From JOPF133 sp052144935 (GTDB lineage: Bacteria; Acidobacteriota; Terriglobia; Bryobacterales; Bryobacteraceae): a stretch of DNA of 64,000 nt. The notes under the pieces are model-generated. The model was not told where the DNA came from, searched no databases, and saw only the letters and a program-made list of their open reading frames with translations. The position numbers and the translations under genes were made by a program. Positions 1 through 7,403 of this stretch are shown here, one piece after another. Within the stretch, counting starts at the first letter, position 1. Each line of letters starts with the position of its first letter. The DNA lies in assembly GCA_052144935.1 (NCBI GenBank), contig JBKQPR010000357.1, positions 1 to 64,000 of the forward strand, written 5' to 3'.

Positions 1-212
1 ACCACACGCCGCATTCTCCCCTGCCGTCCTCCGCCTGCCCGCCGTATACAATGTGGCTTGGGGAGGGCTCCGGGAAAGCGATTTCGCCCCGAGGAAAGGG
101 CTTCCGGACGCACCTGTCCGGTTCACCTCTGGTTAACTCTTTTGGTTTCAATGAAGCTCTCCGAATTTCCCGGACATGCATGTCCGGAATGGGTTCGTTA
201 TGGAAGAAACTA
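1..212 (+). repeat. dispersed twin-palindrome repeat, copy A (runs off the left edge)
   Basis: This stretch matches 37090-37310 on the same strand and 36420-36620 on the opposite strand. Each copy contains the run 'gatacaatgtggcttcggg' or a close variant, a 'gttaactct' block, and ends near 'gggttcgttatggaagaaa'. Copy A carries two palindromes, CCGGAC/GTCCGG at 104-121 and a perfect 18-mer CCGGACATGCATGTCCGG at 170-187. The copies differ by substitutions, yet pairing inside the palindromes is kept. Function is unknown. It could be a MITE, a structured RNA or a binding-site array. Confidence 0.8.
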
Positions 213-237
213 CCCAAGCACCCCCGACAGGATCGAG

Positions 238-878
238 ATGGGCGCCTGGATCGGCCGCCAGCAGGCCTTCGCCGTCATCGCCAAGAAATGTTCCGCCGCT
301 CAGGCGCCGTCCCTGAAGCAGATGAAAGAGTCGTGCTCCTACGAGAAACTCGGCCTGTCCTGGGACAACTTCTGCCAGCAGCACGCCGGCATCAGCCGCG
401 TCTATGCCGATCGCATCATCCGTCGGTACCAGGAATTCGGAGAGGCCTGCTTCCGTCTGTCCAGCCTGGCCCGAATCTCCCCCGAAGGTTACCGCGAAAT
501 CGCCATCTCCGTGGAAGACAACTGCATCGAAATCGATGGCCACCAGGTGCCCATCGTTCCTGAAAACGCCGCGCCCTCATCCGCGCCTTCGTTCGCGCCC
601 GCCGTTCCAGGCGTCCCGCCGGCCCGAAGACCGATTCGCCCCAGACACGGGAACTGGAGCACCGTCTCCGTGCGCTGCTCGAAGACGTCAAACAACACCT
701 GCGCCCCAATATGCCCATAGGCGCCATCTCATACCTCAAGGACACCGCCTATACTGCCCTCTGGAAGTGGGGCCGCATCGCCCGCCGCCTGGAGGAGATG
801 GATCCCCGCCGTCAGGTGCTTCCGTCCTCCGGCGCCGGCACAGAAGTGCCACCCGCACTCTGGTCGGGCTTGTTTTAA
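238..878 (+). pseudogene. hypothetical protein gene with internal frameshift
   Basis: The reading frame from the ATG at 238 is well formed (MGAWIGRQQAFAVIAKKCSA...) up to about position 565. There it runs into low-quality sequence, while another frame takes over and stays open to the TAA at 876-878, with plausible protein (RELEHRLRALLEDVKQHLR... KWGRIARRLEEMD). A one-base indel in 'tgaaaacgccgcgcc' near 565-575 joins them into one protein of about 212 residues. An ATG at 200, inside the end of the repeat, could be an older start, but it needs a second shift in the C-run at 220-225. I do not recognise a function. The protein is soluble and rich in charged residues. It may be a pseudogene or an assembly error. 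Confidence 0.55.
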
Positions 879-991
879 CGCCCTTGCGTGACGGAGCGAT
901 CCGCCCCATCGGAATTCTTCCAACGCCTCGTTCCCTGGCGCCGTCCAAAGGTCGTCTTGGATTCTTCGCCGCCATGAGTACAATAGGAGAT

Positions 992-1582
992 ATGAAGCTA
1001 CTCGCCCTCGCGCTGACCGTTGCCCTTCCCTGCCTGGCCCAATTCCCGGAGCCCGACAAAGAGAAGTCGCTCGGCAACCCCTCTGCGCCGATTACTATCG
1101 AAGTGTTCAGCGATTTCACCTGCCCGCATTGCAAGCTCTTCCACGAAAACGAGCTCCCCATGCTCATGCGCGACTACGTGGTGAAGGGCAAAGTCTACGT
1201 GGTGAGCCGCGACTTTCCGCTGACCGGTCCGGGCCACCAGTTCTCCCGGCCGGCCGCCACCTACGCCACCGCCGCGGCGCGCATTGGAAAGTACCCGCAG
1301 GTTGCGGACGCGCTCTTCGCCAACCAGGCCACCTGGGCGATGAATGGACAGGTGTGGGAATGCGTGGCAGCGGTGCTGACGCCGGCGGATCAGAAGAAGG
1401 TCCAGGCGCTGTCCAAAGATCCCGGCGTGGCGGCGGAGGTGGAGCGCGAGTTGCAAGAGGGCCTTTCGACCGGCGTGAATTCCACGCCCACTCTGGTGGT
1501 GAACCGCGGCGGCAAGCGCTTTCCCCTGCCTTCCACGGTGGACTACAGCCTCTTGCGGTCGTTCCTCGATGCCCCCAAGTAA
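992..1582 (+). CDS. DsbA-like thioredoxin-fold protein, exported
   Basis: This 196-residue protein starts with a short signal peptide (MKLLALALTVALPCLAQ) followed by a thioredoxin-fold domain. The redox motif CPHC sits near residue 48 in the context SDFTCPHCKLF, and the cis-proline loop is visible as NSTPTLVV near residue 170. The family is DsbA-like (Thioredoxin_4); members catalyse disulfide formation or isomerisation, or act as reductases, in the periplasm. The start was chosen for the AGGAGA Shine-Dalgarno at 985-990. The frame is open much further upstream, but that part overlaps the previous gene. It overlaps the following MauE/DoxX gene by 14 bases. In methylamine-type systems a MauE membrane protein and a thioredoxin-like protein often go together, so the pair may form a small redox relay (inference). 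Confidence 0.85.
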   Translation: MKLLALALTVALPCLAQFPEPDKEKSLGNPSAPITIEVFSDFTCPHCKLFHENELPMLMRDYVVKGKVYVVSRDFPLTGPGHQFSRPAATYATAAARIGKYPQVADALFANQATWAMNGQVWECVAAVLTPADQKKVQALSKDPGVAAEVERELQEGLSTGVNSTPTLVVNRGGKRFPLPSTVDYSLLRSFLDAPK

Positions 1583-2054
1583 GACCTTCCGCGCGCTGGC
1601 ATTGGTGTTGCGCCTGCTGCTGGGCGGCATCTTCGCTTTCGCGGCCTGGGTGAAACTGAAGGATCCGATGTCGCGGGCGCTTTTTGCCATCGATCTGGAC
1701 GCCTACAAGATCATCCCCCTGCGCTATGTGGAGACCGTGGCGTGGATCCTGCCGCTGGCCGAGATGGCGGCCGGAGCGGTCCTGATCCTCTCCGCCATCG
1801 GCGTCCTGCTGCGGCCCCAGAGCCGCGCCTTGACCGTCTGTCTGCGCCTGTCCAGCGTGCTGGTCTGCCTGTCTCTGGTGATTTTCATCGGCGCGATGAG
1901 CTGGGCGAAGCTCTCGGGCAAGAACATCAACTGCGGCTGCTTCGGCCCCGGCGAACCGATTTCCTGGAAGACCATGCTGCGCGACGGAAGCATGCTCGCC
2001 GGCGCCGTGTTCGTCACGTGGACCGCCTTTCTCCCGCGCCGGAAGACCGCCTGA
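1569..2054 (+). CDS. MauE/DoxX family membrane protein
   Basis: The 161-residue product has four hydrophobic segments (about residues 9-27, 55-80, 88-110 and 135-152) and the motif NCGCFG in the third loop, which is characteristic of MauE/DoxX-type membrane proteins. These are thought to pass electrons or disulfides across the membrane. It overlaps the upstream DsbA-like gene by 14 bases and the downstream methyltransferase by one base (TGATG), so the three genes form one translationally coupled operon. The conserved cysteines and the redox neighbour favour a disulfide-related role over a plain DoxX quinol oxidase role. Confidence 0.8.
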   Translation: MPPSKTFRALALVLRLLLGGIFAFAAWVKLKDPMSRALFAIDLDAYKIIPLRYVETVAWILPLAEMAAGAVLILSAIGVLLRPQSRALTVCLRLSSVLVCLSLVIFIGAMSWAKLSGKNINCGCFGPGEPISWKTMLRDGSMLAGAVFVTWTAFLPRRKTA

Positions 2055-2824
2055 TGGGCGTTCTGGAACGCGAGCTTGCTTATCACGAAAAGCTCTATTC
2101 CGGATTCGCGCAAGCGCACTTTGCGCGTCCCGCCGTGCGCGCGCTGCGGCGGCACATGGCCGGCCGCATCCTCCGGCTCACCGGGGCCGGGCCGCGGTCG
2201 CGCCTGCTCAGCTTGGGATGCGGAATCGGCGACACGGAACTGCTGCTGGCGCCGCATGTGGCCGAAGTGGTGGGCGTCGACCTTTCGCCGGCCGCGGTGC
2301 GCCAGGCGCGGGAGGATGCCGCCCGGCTGGGCATCGCCAACGTGCGCTTCCTCGAAGGCGCCACCGCGCAAGCCGCCGGCAACGCCTACGACGTGGTCAT
2401 GGCGGTTTTCTTTTTGCACCACCTGGCGGACTCCGCCCTGGCCGATGCCCCGCGCCAGGTGAAGGAGTTGCTGGTAAACGGCGGCGTGTTCTATTCGCTC
2501 GATCCCAGCCGGCGCCGCCTCTCAGGGGCTGTCGGGCGCGCGCTGTTTCCAAACCTGATGAAGCGCTACCAAACGCCGGACGAGCGGGAGTTGGACCCCG
2601 AACAGACGGCGGCGTTGTTCCAGGCCGCCGGTTTTCAGGCGCGCGTCGAGATGTACGATTTCGGCTCGTCTCCGCTGGCCGGCCTCGCGCCCGGCTGGCA
2701 GGCGGGCTATCGCGCCGCGCGGAAACTGGACGATTGGCTGTTGCGCCTGCCGGCTCTCCGGCGGCGGGGAAGCAATTTCGAAGTGGTCGGGCGCCTCGGC
2801 GGGGCAACCGATCCGGCGGGGTAG
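2054..2824 (+). CDS. class I SAM-dependent methyltransferase
   Basis: The product is 256 residues. The SAM-binding motif I is seen as LLSLGCGIGDTEL (about residues 49-61), followed by the acidic end of beta 2 (VVGVDLS) and by VVMAVFFLHHL at motif IV. This is the Methyltransf_11/25 pattern. The substrate cannot be read from the sequence. The start at 2054 is fixed by the overlapping stop/start TGATG with the upstream gene; the frame is open upstream only because it overlaps that gene. The C-terminal third (after about residue 180) has a Gly/Leu-rich stretch but no clear second domain. Confidence 0.85.
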   Translation: MGVLERELAYHEKLYSGFAQAHFARPAVRALRRHMAGRILRLTGAGPRSRLLSLGCGIGDTELLLAPHVAEVVGVDLSPAAVRQAREDAARLGIANVRFLEGATAQAAGNAYDVVMAVFFLHHLADSALADAPRQVKELLVNGGVFYSLDPSRRRLSGAVGRALFPNLMKRYQTPDERELDPEQTAALFQAAGFQARVEMYDFGSSPLAGLAPGWQAGYRAARKLDDWLLRLPALRRRGSNFEVVGRLGGATDPAG

Positions 2825-2994
2825 CTCCGTCAGACGATTCGCCCGCCGAACTCTACTTAGGGCAATAATATAGTTGATAAACTCGAGGGGTTGGACGCGA
2901 GGTAGATCATGGAGAAACTGTTCACGATTGCCTGAAGATTCTTTTACTTTGCGTCCGCTTTCTGTTGCGCGCGAAAGAGCGGAGCAAAGCGACG
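2825..2994. other. short intergenic region, nothing recognised
   Basis: Convergent gap between the methyltransferase and the minus-strand frameshifted zinc-ribbon gene. I see no hairpin and no gene. Confidence 0.5.
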
Positions 2995-3232
2995 CTAACG
3001 CTTCTTCTTTCTTCCCCAGGACTCTGGCCCTGGGCATCCTTTATCCACGTTGTGTTCGAAATGGTGTCCCCGGCTTCCTTTGGACCGGGAACTATGATGA
3101 GGGCTTCACGAACTCGTGGCACTGCGGACAGCGAAACCCTGGGTTTGGATGCAGACCGGTGGTGCAATAAAGCAGTTCGTTGAGCGCGGCAGCGACTTCG
3201 ACATCGATTAGACATTCTGGTTTCTTGCTCAT
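2995..3232 (-). pseudogene. small zinc-ribbon-like protein gene, frameshifted
   Basis: On the minus strand an ATG at 3232 opens MSKKPECLIDVEVAAALNEL... with a CPQC zinc-knuckle motif, and stops at TAG 3092-3094. Shifting by one base at 'CCCTCATCATAG' (about 3094-3100) gives a continuation that reaches HHFEH and GCPGP and ends in a basic tail (GRKKKR) at 2995. The joined protein of about 78 residues has the order CPxC ... HFEH ... CP, which looks like a family of small zinc-binding proteins I remember from other genomes (no name recalled). As it stands the gene is broken. The defect could also be a sequencing error. Confidence 0.45.
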
Positions 3233-3314
3233 GCCTTCTCCTGGATTGGGATTCATTTGTGCTGAAGCGTAGCAGGTATCCGCTTCGATAGATAGGGGGG
3301 GTGGGAAGCAGGCG

Positions 3315-3473
3315 TTAGCTCTTGAGCTTTCGCTTCTTTACCCGTGCGCGCTTGAGCTTAGCCTCTTCCTTGAGCAGGTCTTCTTTCGAGACGCTGAACA
3401 TTTTGCGGACGGCGTTGTCGAAGCGTTCAGCTTCGGTGTCGCCGGGAACGTAGGGTGGTGGTGATGGTTTCAT
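3315..3473 (-). CDS. small basic protein, third gene of the ImmA/IrrE-DUF4411 cassette
   Basis: This is a 52-residue frame whose ATG (3471-3473) overlaps the stop of the PIN gene by the four bases ATGA. The protein begins with a Pro-rich stretch, continues as ERFDNAVRKMFSVSKEDLL, and ends in a strongly basic tail (RARVKKRKLKS). Small proteins with the pattern 'F...V.K.L.VSK.EL...E' are common beside toxin-like genes, so it is likely real and part of the operon. Its role is unknown. A nucleic-acid-binding or accessory antitoxin role is possible. Confidence 0.6.
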   Translation of the reverse strand: MKPSPPPYVPGDTEAERFDNAVRKMFSVSKEDLLKEEAKLKRARVKKRKLKS

Positions 3474-3985
3474 AATTTCAATCCGAGCTTCCGAAATGCG
3501 TCATAAACGCCTATGCATTTCACGTCAAACTGAGCGCAAACATTCGGGATTTTCACTCTCAGTGAATCGGGGGGAGCAAGAACTTCATGGGTGACTACCG
3601 TGCCTCGATTCTCCAAAGCGTGAGCTATCACCCATGGATCAGCCCCACGCAAGAACTCTGCGGCTTGTGGTGGTGAGTATCGCTGCTGTACAAAGACCGC
3701 AATCGGGCCGAAGCATTTTTGAACCTCATGATCTGCCCTTACGAACAGGCCGCTGGATTTTTTCACTCGCCTTACCCATCGAGCGAGTTCGTCCGCTCCT
3801 CCCTCGATTTCCTGGTACACGTTGATAGGACTACGTATCAAGCCGTCCCTGCTCGCCTTTTCCAGCCAGCGCCAAAAACCGGGAGCCATTTCAAAGCTGT
3901 ACGGTCCGTTCTTGGCCTGGATAAAAGCATTGGCGTCTAGCCAATGGTAAGGATCGGCGGGGAACCCGGCAGGGAACAGACTCAT
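3470..3985 (-). CDS. DUF4411 PIN-like toxin
   Basis: The 171-residue protein fits the DUF4411 family, a PIN-fold ribonuclease group found with ImmA/IrrE antitoxin-like partners. Acidic residues expected for a PIN active site are visible: D in WLDANAF (about residue 18), E in NVYQEIEGGADE, D in RGADPWVIAHA, and a late motif TVVTHE. It lies three bases downstream of the ImmA/IrrE gene and overlaps the small third gene by ATGA. By family knowledge it would cleave RNA and be held inactive by the partner. Toxicity is inferred, not shown. Confidence 0.75.
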   Translation of the reverse strand: MSLFPAGFPADPYHWLDANAFIQAKNGPYSFEMAPGFWRWLEKASRDGLIRSPINVYQEIEGGADELARWVRRVKKSSGLFVRADHEVQKCFGPIAVFVQQRYSPPQAAEFLRGADPWVIAHALENRGTVVTHEVLAPPDSLRVKIPNVCAQFDVKCIGVYDAFRKLGLKL

Positions 3986-3988
3986 TTT

Positions 3989-5170
3989 CTACATGCCTTC
4001 CTTCACCTTGGCCAAATAGCCCGCCAACTTCGGCACCGCTGAAACGCTGATGTTTAATAAATGGGCCGCATCCCGATACAGTAAGCGACCTTCCAGCGCC
4101 TCTCCGACGACAGCTCGCGCGAAGACTGGACCGTTGCGGGCCGTAGCGTTTCTGAAATAACCACCGCCGCCTTTTCTCTTGGGACTGCTTGCGAACCTCT
4201 GCTCCTCCCGCGCGTAGTGCTCTCTGTACTGCTTGAAGGTAATCATCTCCAGATCAAACGCTCTCCGAAGGATAACCAGCTTACTCACTTTAAAAATGTG
4301 AGCGAGGACATCCGCATTGTCGTCGGGCGATCTCGACTTCCGCCATTCGTTAAGAAACTCGGCTCTTGGCGTTAGGATTTCGGCTGCAGTTTGGTTACAG
4401 AACCGTTCTGTGTCGCCATGTCCAGCCAACCTCGGCTCTTTAAAATCCTCATTGGAAATTCCACTCTTGCCGATCCAAATGTGTGCGATTTCATGGCCTA
4501 CAGTGAAAATTTGAGCGCTCTGGGAGTCCTTAGAGTTTAGAAATACCAGGGGCGCAATCGGATCGCTAATGGCGAAGCCGCGAAATTCCTGTATTCCGAG
4601 CGGTCGGCGCAGGTTGCCGGCAGCAACCCCGCTACGCATCACCAAAATACCGGCCGCCTCCGCATTACGGATGAGGCTCCTTAGGAAATCCCCCAAAGCC
4701 GCAGATTCCTCGCGTAATTTAGAATCGATATGAAGTGTCTCCCGTATGCTCTCCGCAACTGTTTCGGAGGCATCTCTGACAGAAAATCTCCCCACGAACG
4801 TGCGCGGCTGCGTGCCCTGCTCCAGTAGGAACTCTCGATACCACTGATGCTTGAAGATGACGTCGTTGAGCAGGTCTATGAGTTCTGCACTTGGCTGGCC
4901 CCTCTCGCCGCGAAGGGTCCTGAAATCTTGAAGTGGGAGCTTCTCCTGAGGCGGAGATGGCAGGAAAAGATAGCCGAAGGGAACGTGGAGTATGTCGGCT
5001 AGATGCTGCGCTTGATTGAATGTTGGAAAGGAATTTCCCAACTCCCAGCCCTCAATGGATTCGGGTTTAATGCTAAGTTTTTTAGCTACCTCGTCTCGCT
5101 TTGCGCGTGCGCGCTCCCTCGCCCAGAGGATCAGGCCCGGTGTAATTAACGCCCGGTCTGGAGCATTCAT
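3989..5170 (-). CDS. XRE-family HTH plus ImmA/IrrE metallopeptidase domain protein
   Basis: The 393-residue protein starts with an XRE-type helix-turn-helix (about residues 10-65; KRDEVAKKLSIKPESIEGWE is the recognition region). The central ImmA/IrrE domain carries the zinc motif HEIAH near residue 227, with downstream acidic residues in the segment after GHGDTERFCNQTAAE. Members act as repressor-antitoxins or as proteases that cleave other repressors. It is the first gene of a three-gene minus-strand cassette with a DUF4411 PIN protein, a known toxin-antitoxin-like arrangement. Its HTH suggests autoregulation of the promoter near 5180. The last 70 residues are basic. Confidence 0.85.
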   Translation of the reverse strand: MNAPDRALITPGLILWARERARAKRDEVAKKLSIKPESIEGWELGNSFPTFNQAQHLADILHVPFGYLFLPSPPQEKLPLQDFRTLRGERGQPSAELIDLLNDVIFKHQWYREFLLEQGTQPRTFVGRFSVRDASETVAESIRETLHIDSKLREESAALGDFLRSLIRNAEAAGILVMRSGVAAGNLRRPLGIQEFRGFAISDPIAPLVFLNSKDSQSAQIFTVGHEIAHIWIGKSGISNEDFKEPRLAGHGDTERFCNQTAAEILTPRAEFLNEWRKSRSPDDNADVLAHIFKVSKLVILRRAFDLEMITFKQYREHYAREEQRFASSPKRKGGGGYFRNATARNGPVFARAVVGEALEGRLLYRDAAHLLNISVSAVPKLAGYLAKVKEGM

Positions 5171-5287
5171 GCGGCCTCCCGTTGTGCTAACCTAAGTTGA
5201 AGCGGCACACTTCCAGTGGGCAGCACTCGCGTAGCGTTCACGGCGCCACGTGACGAGTAGGTGTCAGCAGTCGGCATTTCTTAAAGA

Positions 5288-5314
5288 AAAGCCGTGACTA
5301 GCAATCACGGCTTT
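5288..5314. terminator. bidirectional terminator-like hairpin
   Basis: A perfect 10-bp stem (AAAGCCGTGA / TCACGGCTTT) with a seven-base loop is flanked by T-rich sequence on either strand. No intact gene ends directly at it, so it may have belonged to the decayed insertion sequence beside it, reading leftwards. Confidence 0.55.
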
Positions 5315-5401
5315 GCTATTTCCTATTTCAGCAACCTCTTTTCCTCCACTCTATGCTTTCCGCGTCCTTGTCGCTTCTGCGGGGGCTTGCGCGCCGGCGC
5401 A

Positions 5402-5572
5402 TCATGATTGCGCCTCTGCCATTTCCGTCTTCCCGGTCAACTGGTCGAAGGTCAACCGCTTCCCGACCATTAGCCGGACGGCCAAATCGAACCGGTCCTT
5501 ATCCTCGAATCCCTTCCGGTTATTGTAGCGGAACGCCTGTTCATCCAGGTACCGGAACAGGTGGTATGGTTC
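5402..5572 (-). pseudogene. IS1595-family transposase remnant (C-terminus)
   Basis: The minus strand encodes a 56-residue open stretch starting EPYHLFRYLDEQAFRYNNRK and continuing through DKDRFDLAVR and GKRLTFDQLTG to a TGA at 5402-5404. This is the conserved C-terminus of IS1595-type (ISXO2-like) transposases. Upstream, between 5572 and about 5710, only degenerate sequence in shifted frames is left, and the catalytic part and element ends are missing. The element is dead. Confidence 0.65.
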
Positions 5573-5761
5573 GTGAGCGCTCCCGTCAGCGCTGCATTGC
5601 CTGGGCCGTTGAAAGTGGTGTCATCGATGGTGTCGGCAGGTATGCGGATGGGTCGAGCGAAGGCCTTTACCACCCACCGGGCGTCGACCGGCTGGGTGAT
5701 TCGGGACACCTGTGCCTTCTCAGGACTCGTGAGCAGGAAGCGGAAGGCTCCGGCGGCGCGG

Positions 5762-5800
5762 GCGGCCAGGCGCAGGCGGCCAGGCGCAGGCGGCCAGGCA
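5762..5800 (+). repeat. short GC-rich tandem repeat
   Basis: The 14-base unit GGCGGCCAGGCGCA is repeated almost three times just upstream of the M16 peptidase gene. It has no obvious coding role. Confidence 0.7.
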
Positions 5801-5894
5801 ACAGGGTGGGCTTACCCATTACCAGGATTCTCCCGGAGGTCGAAAGCCACCCCCCGGTCCTGTTATCCTCATAACTAAAGGGACCAGTCGCGAC

Positions 5895-7403
5895 GTGAGA
5901 GGACTTAGTATCGCCATGCTGTTGGCGGCCGGGGCTTTGTGGCTACCGGCCCAGGATCTCGCCGGTTTTGAAAAGCGGGTCACCGAGTTCACCCTGCCCA
6001 ACGGGCTGCATTTCATCGTGGTGGAACGGCACGAGGCGCCGGTGGTTTCGTTCAACACCATGGTGAATGTGGGATCGGCGGACGATGCCTCCGGCGAAAC
6101 CGGCCTGGCACACATGTTCGAGCACCTGGCTTTCAAGGGGACCGAATCGATCGGCACTCGCGACTGGCCGGCCGAGAAACACGCGCTCGAAGCGGTGGAG
6201 GAGGCCTCCGATAAGCTGGACGCCGAGCGGAACAAGGGTCCCCAAGCGGACGCCGGCAGGCTCGCCGGCCTGGAAGCCGAATTCAAGCTGGCGATCGACC
6301 GCGCGGAAAGCTACGTCATCCCGAACCAGTACGTCCAGATCTTCCAGGAAAACGGCGGCGTGGATCTGAGTGCTTCTACCACCCACGATTCCACCGAATT
6401 CCGTTATAGCCTGCCCTCGAACCGCGTCGAGCTGTGGTTTCTGATGGAGTCGCAGCGCTTTCTGCACCCGGTCTGGCGCGAGTTTTACCGGGAGCGCGAC
6501 ACGGTGGCGGAGGAAAACCGCGTGAACGTGGAGTCGTCGGCGCAGGGAAAGCTGGTGCAGAATCTGCTGGCCACGGCTTTCGCGGCGCATCCTTACCGCA
6601 ATCCCGAGCTGGGATGGATGAGCGACCTGGCCCGCCTGCGGGCCGCCCGGGCCAAAGCGTTTTTCGAAAAATATTACGTGCCGGGCAACATGACCATGAC
6701 GATCGTGGGGGACGTGAATCCGGCCGACGCGAAACGCATGGCCGAGCGCTACTTCGGGCCGCTGCCGGCCCGCCCGCTGCCCGCGCCGCCGCACACCGTC
6801 GAGCCGCTCCAGAACGGTCCCAAAACGGTGGAAGTTTACTCCTCCACGCAGCCTCTCCTGATCGCGGCTTACAAGCGGCCGGACATGTACGATAAGGACG
6901 ATCCGGTCTTCGACGTGATCCGGCTGATTCTCTCCGGGCGCACGGGGCTGCTCTACAAGCAGTTGGTGGAGGACAAGCAACTGGCGCACGGAGTCGCGTT
7001 GGCCACGCCGTTTCCCCGCGGCCGCTACCCCAACCTGGCGTTGTTCTATCTGGCGCCCGCGCCCGGCCGCACGCTGGGGGAGAACGAGAGGGCCCTGAAC
7101 GAGATCCTGACGGGCCTCCAGACGCAGAAAGTAGAGGCGGCGCCGCTGGCGCGAGCCAGAACGCAGGCGCGCGCCACGGTCATCCGGCAGCTTGCCAACA
7201 ATTCCGGGCTGGCGGAGTCGCTGGCGCTTTACCAGTCGGGCTATGGGAACTGGCGCAAGCTTTTCACGTCGCTGGACGATGTGAACAAGGTTACGGCCGA
7301 GGACGTACAGAGAGTGGCGCGCCAGTATTTTGTGATCAATGGCCGCACGCTGGCGGTTTCCGGGCCCCGGGCAGTCCCCGCCGGCACGGGAGACAACCGA
7401 TGA
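5895..7403 (+). CDS. M16 family zinc metallopeptidase (active subunit)
   Basis: The 502-residue protein has a signal peptide (MRGLSIAMLLAAGALWLPAQ) and an M16 peptidase fold. The inverted zinc motif HxxEH is present as HMFEHLAFKGT near residue 74, and the distal glutamate lies in the block near residue 155. The second half carries the usual inactive-like M16C domain. M16 peptidases degrade small peptides, and many exported bacterial ones act as a pair of one active and one inactive subunit. The next gene is such a partner and overlaps by ATGA. The start is a GTG at 5895; no better start lies close by. An insertion of about 45 residues between HxxEH and the distal Glu is Lys/Glu-rich. Confidence 0.9.
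   Translation: MRGLSIAMLLAAGALWLPAQDLAGFEKRVTEFTLPNGLHFIVVERHEAPVVSFNTMVNVGSADDASGETGLAHMFEHLAFKGTESIGTRDWPAEKHALEAVEEASDKLDAERNKGPQADAGRLAGLEAEFKLAIDRAESYVIPNQYVQIFQENGGVDLSASTTHDSTEFRYSLPSNRVELWFLMESQRFLHPVWREFYRERDTVAEENRVNVESSAQGKLVQNLLATAFAAHPYRNPELGWMSDLARLRAARAKAFFEKYYVPGNMTMTIVGDVNPADAKRMAERYFGPLPARPLPAPPHTVEPLQNGPKTVEVYSSTQPLLIAAYKRPDMYDKDDPVFDVIRLILSGRTGLLYKQLVEDKQLAHGVALATPFPRGRYPNLALFYLAPAPGRTLGENERALNEILTGLQTQKVEAAPLARARTQARATVIRQLANNSGLAESLALYQSGYGNWRKLFTSLDDVNKVTAEDVQRVARQYFVINGRTLAVSGPRAVPAGTGDNR

Larger units (their letters stand above)
5171..5894. other. intergenic region with hairpin, IS remnant and tandem repeats
   Basis: No intact gene is visible. The stretch holds the likely promoter of the ImmA/IrrE operon (5171-5280), a strong hairpin at 5288-5314, the C-terminal remnant of an IS1595-type transposase (5402-5572 and degenerate sequence to about 5710), a 14-bp tandem repeat at 5762-5800 and the upstream region of the M16 peptidase gene. 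Confidence 0.7.

Noticed and set aside
2874..3170. 98-codon plus-strand frame
   Set aside because: Lies opposite the frameshifted zinc-ribbon gene and has no protein-like composition.
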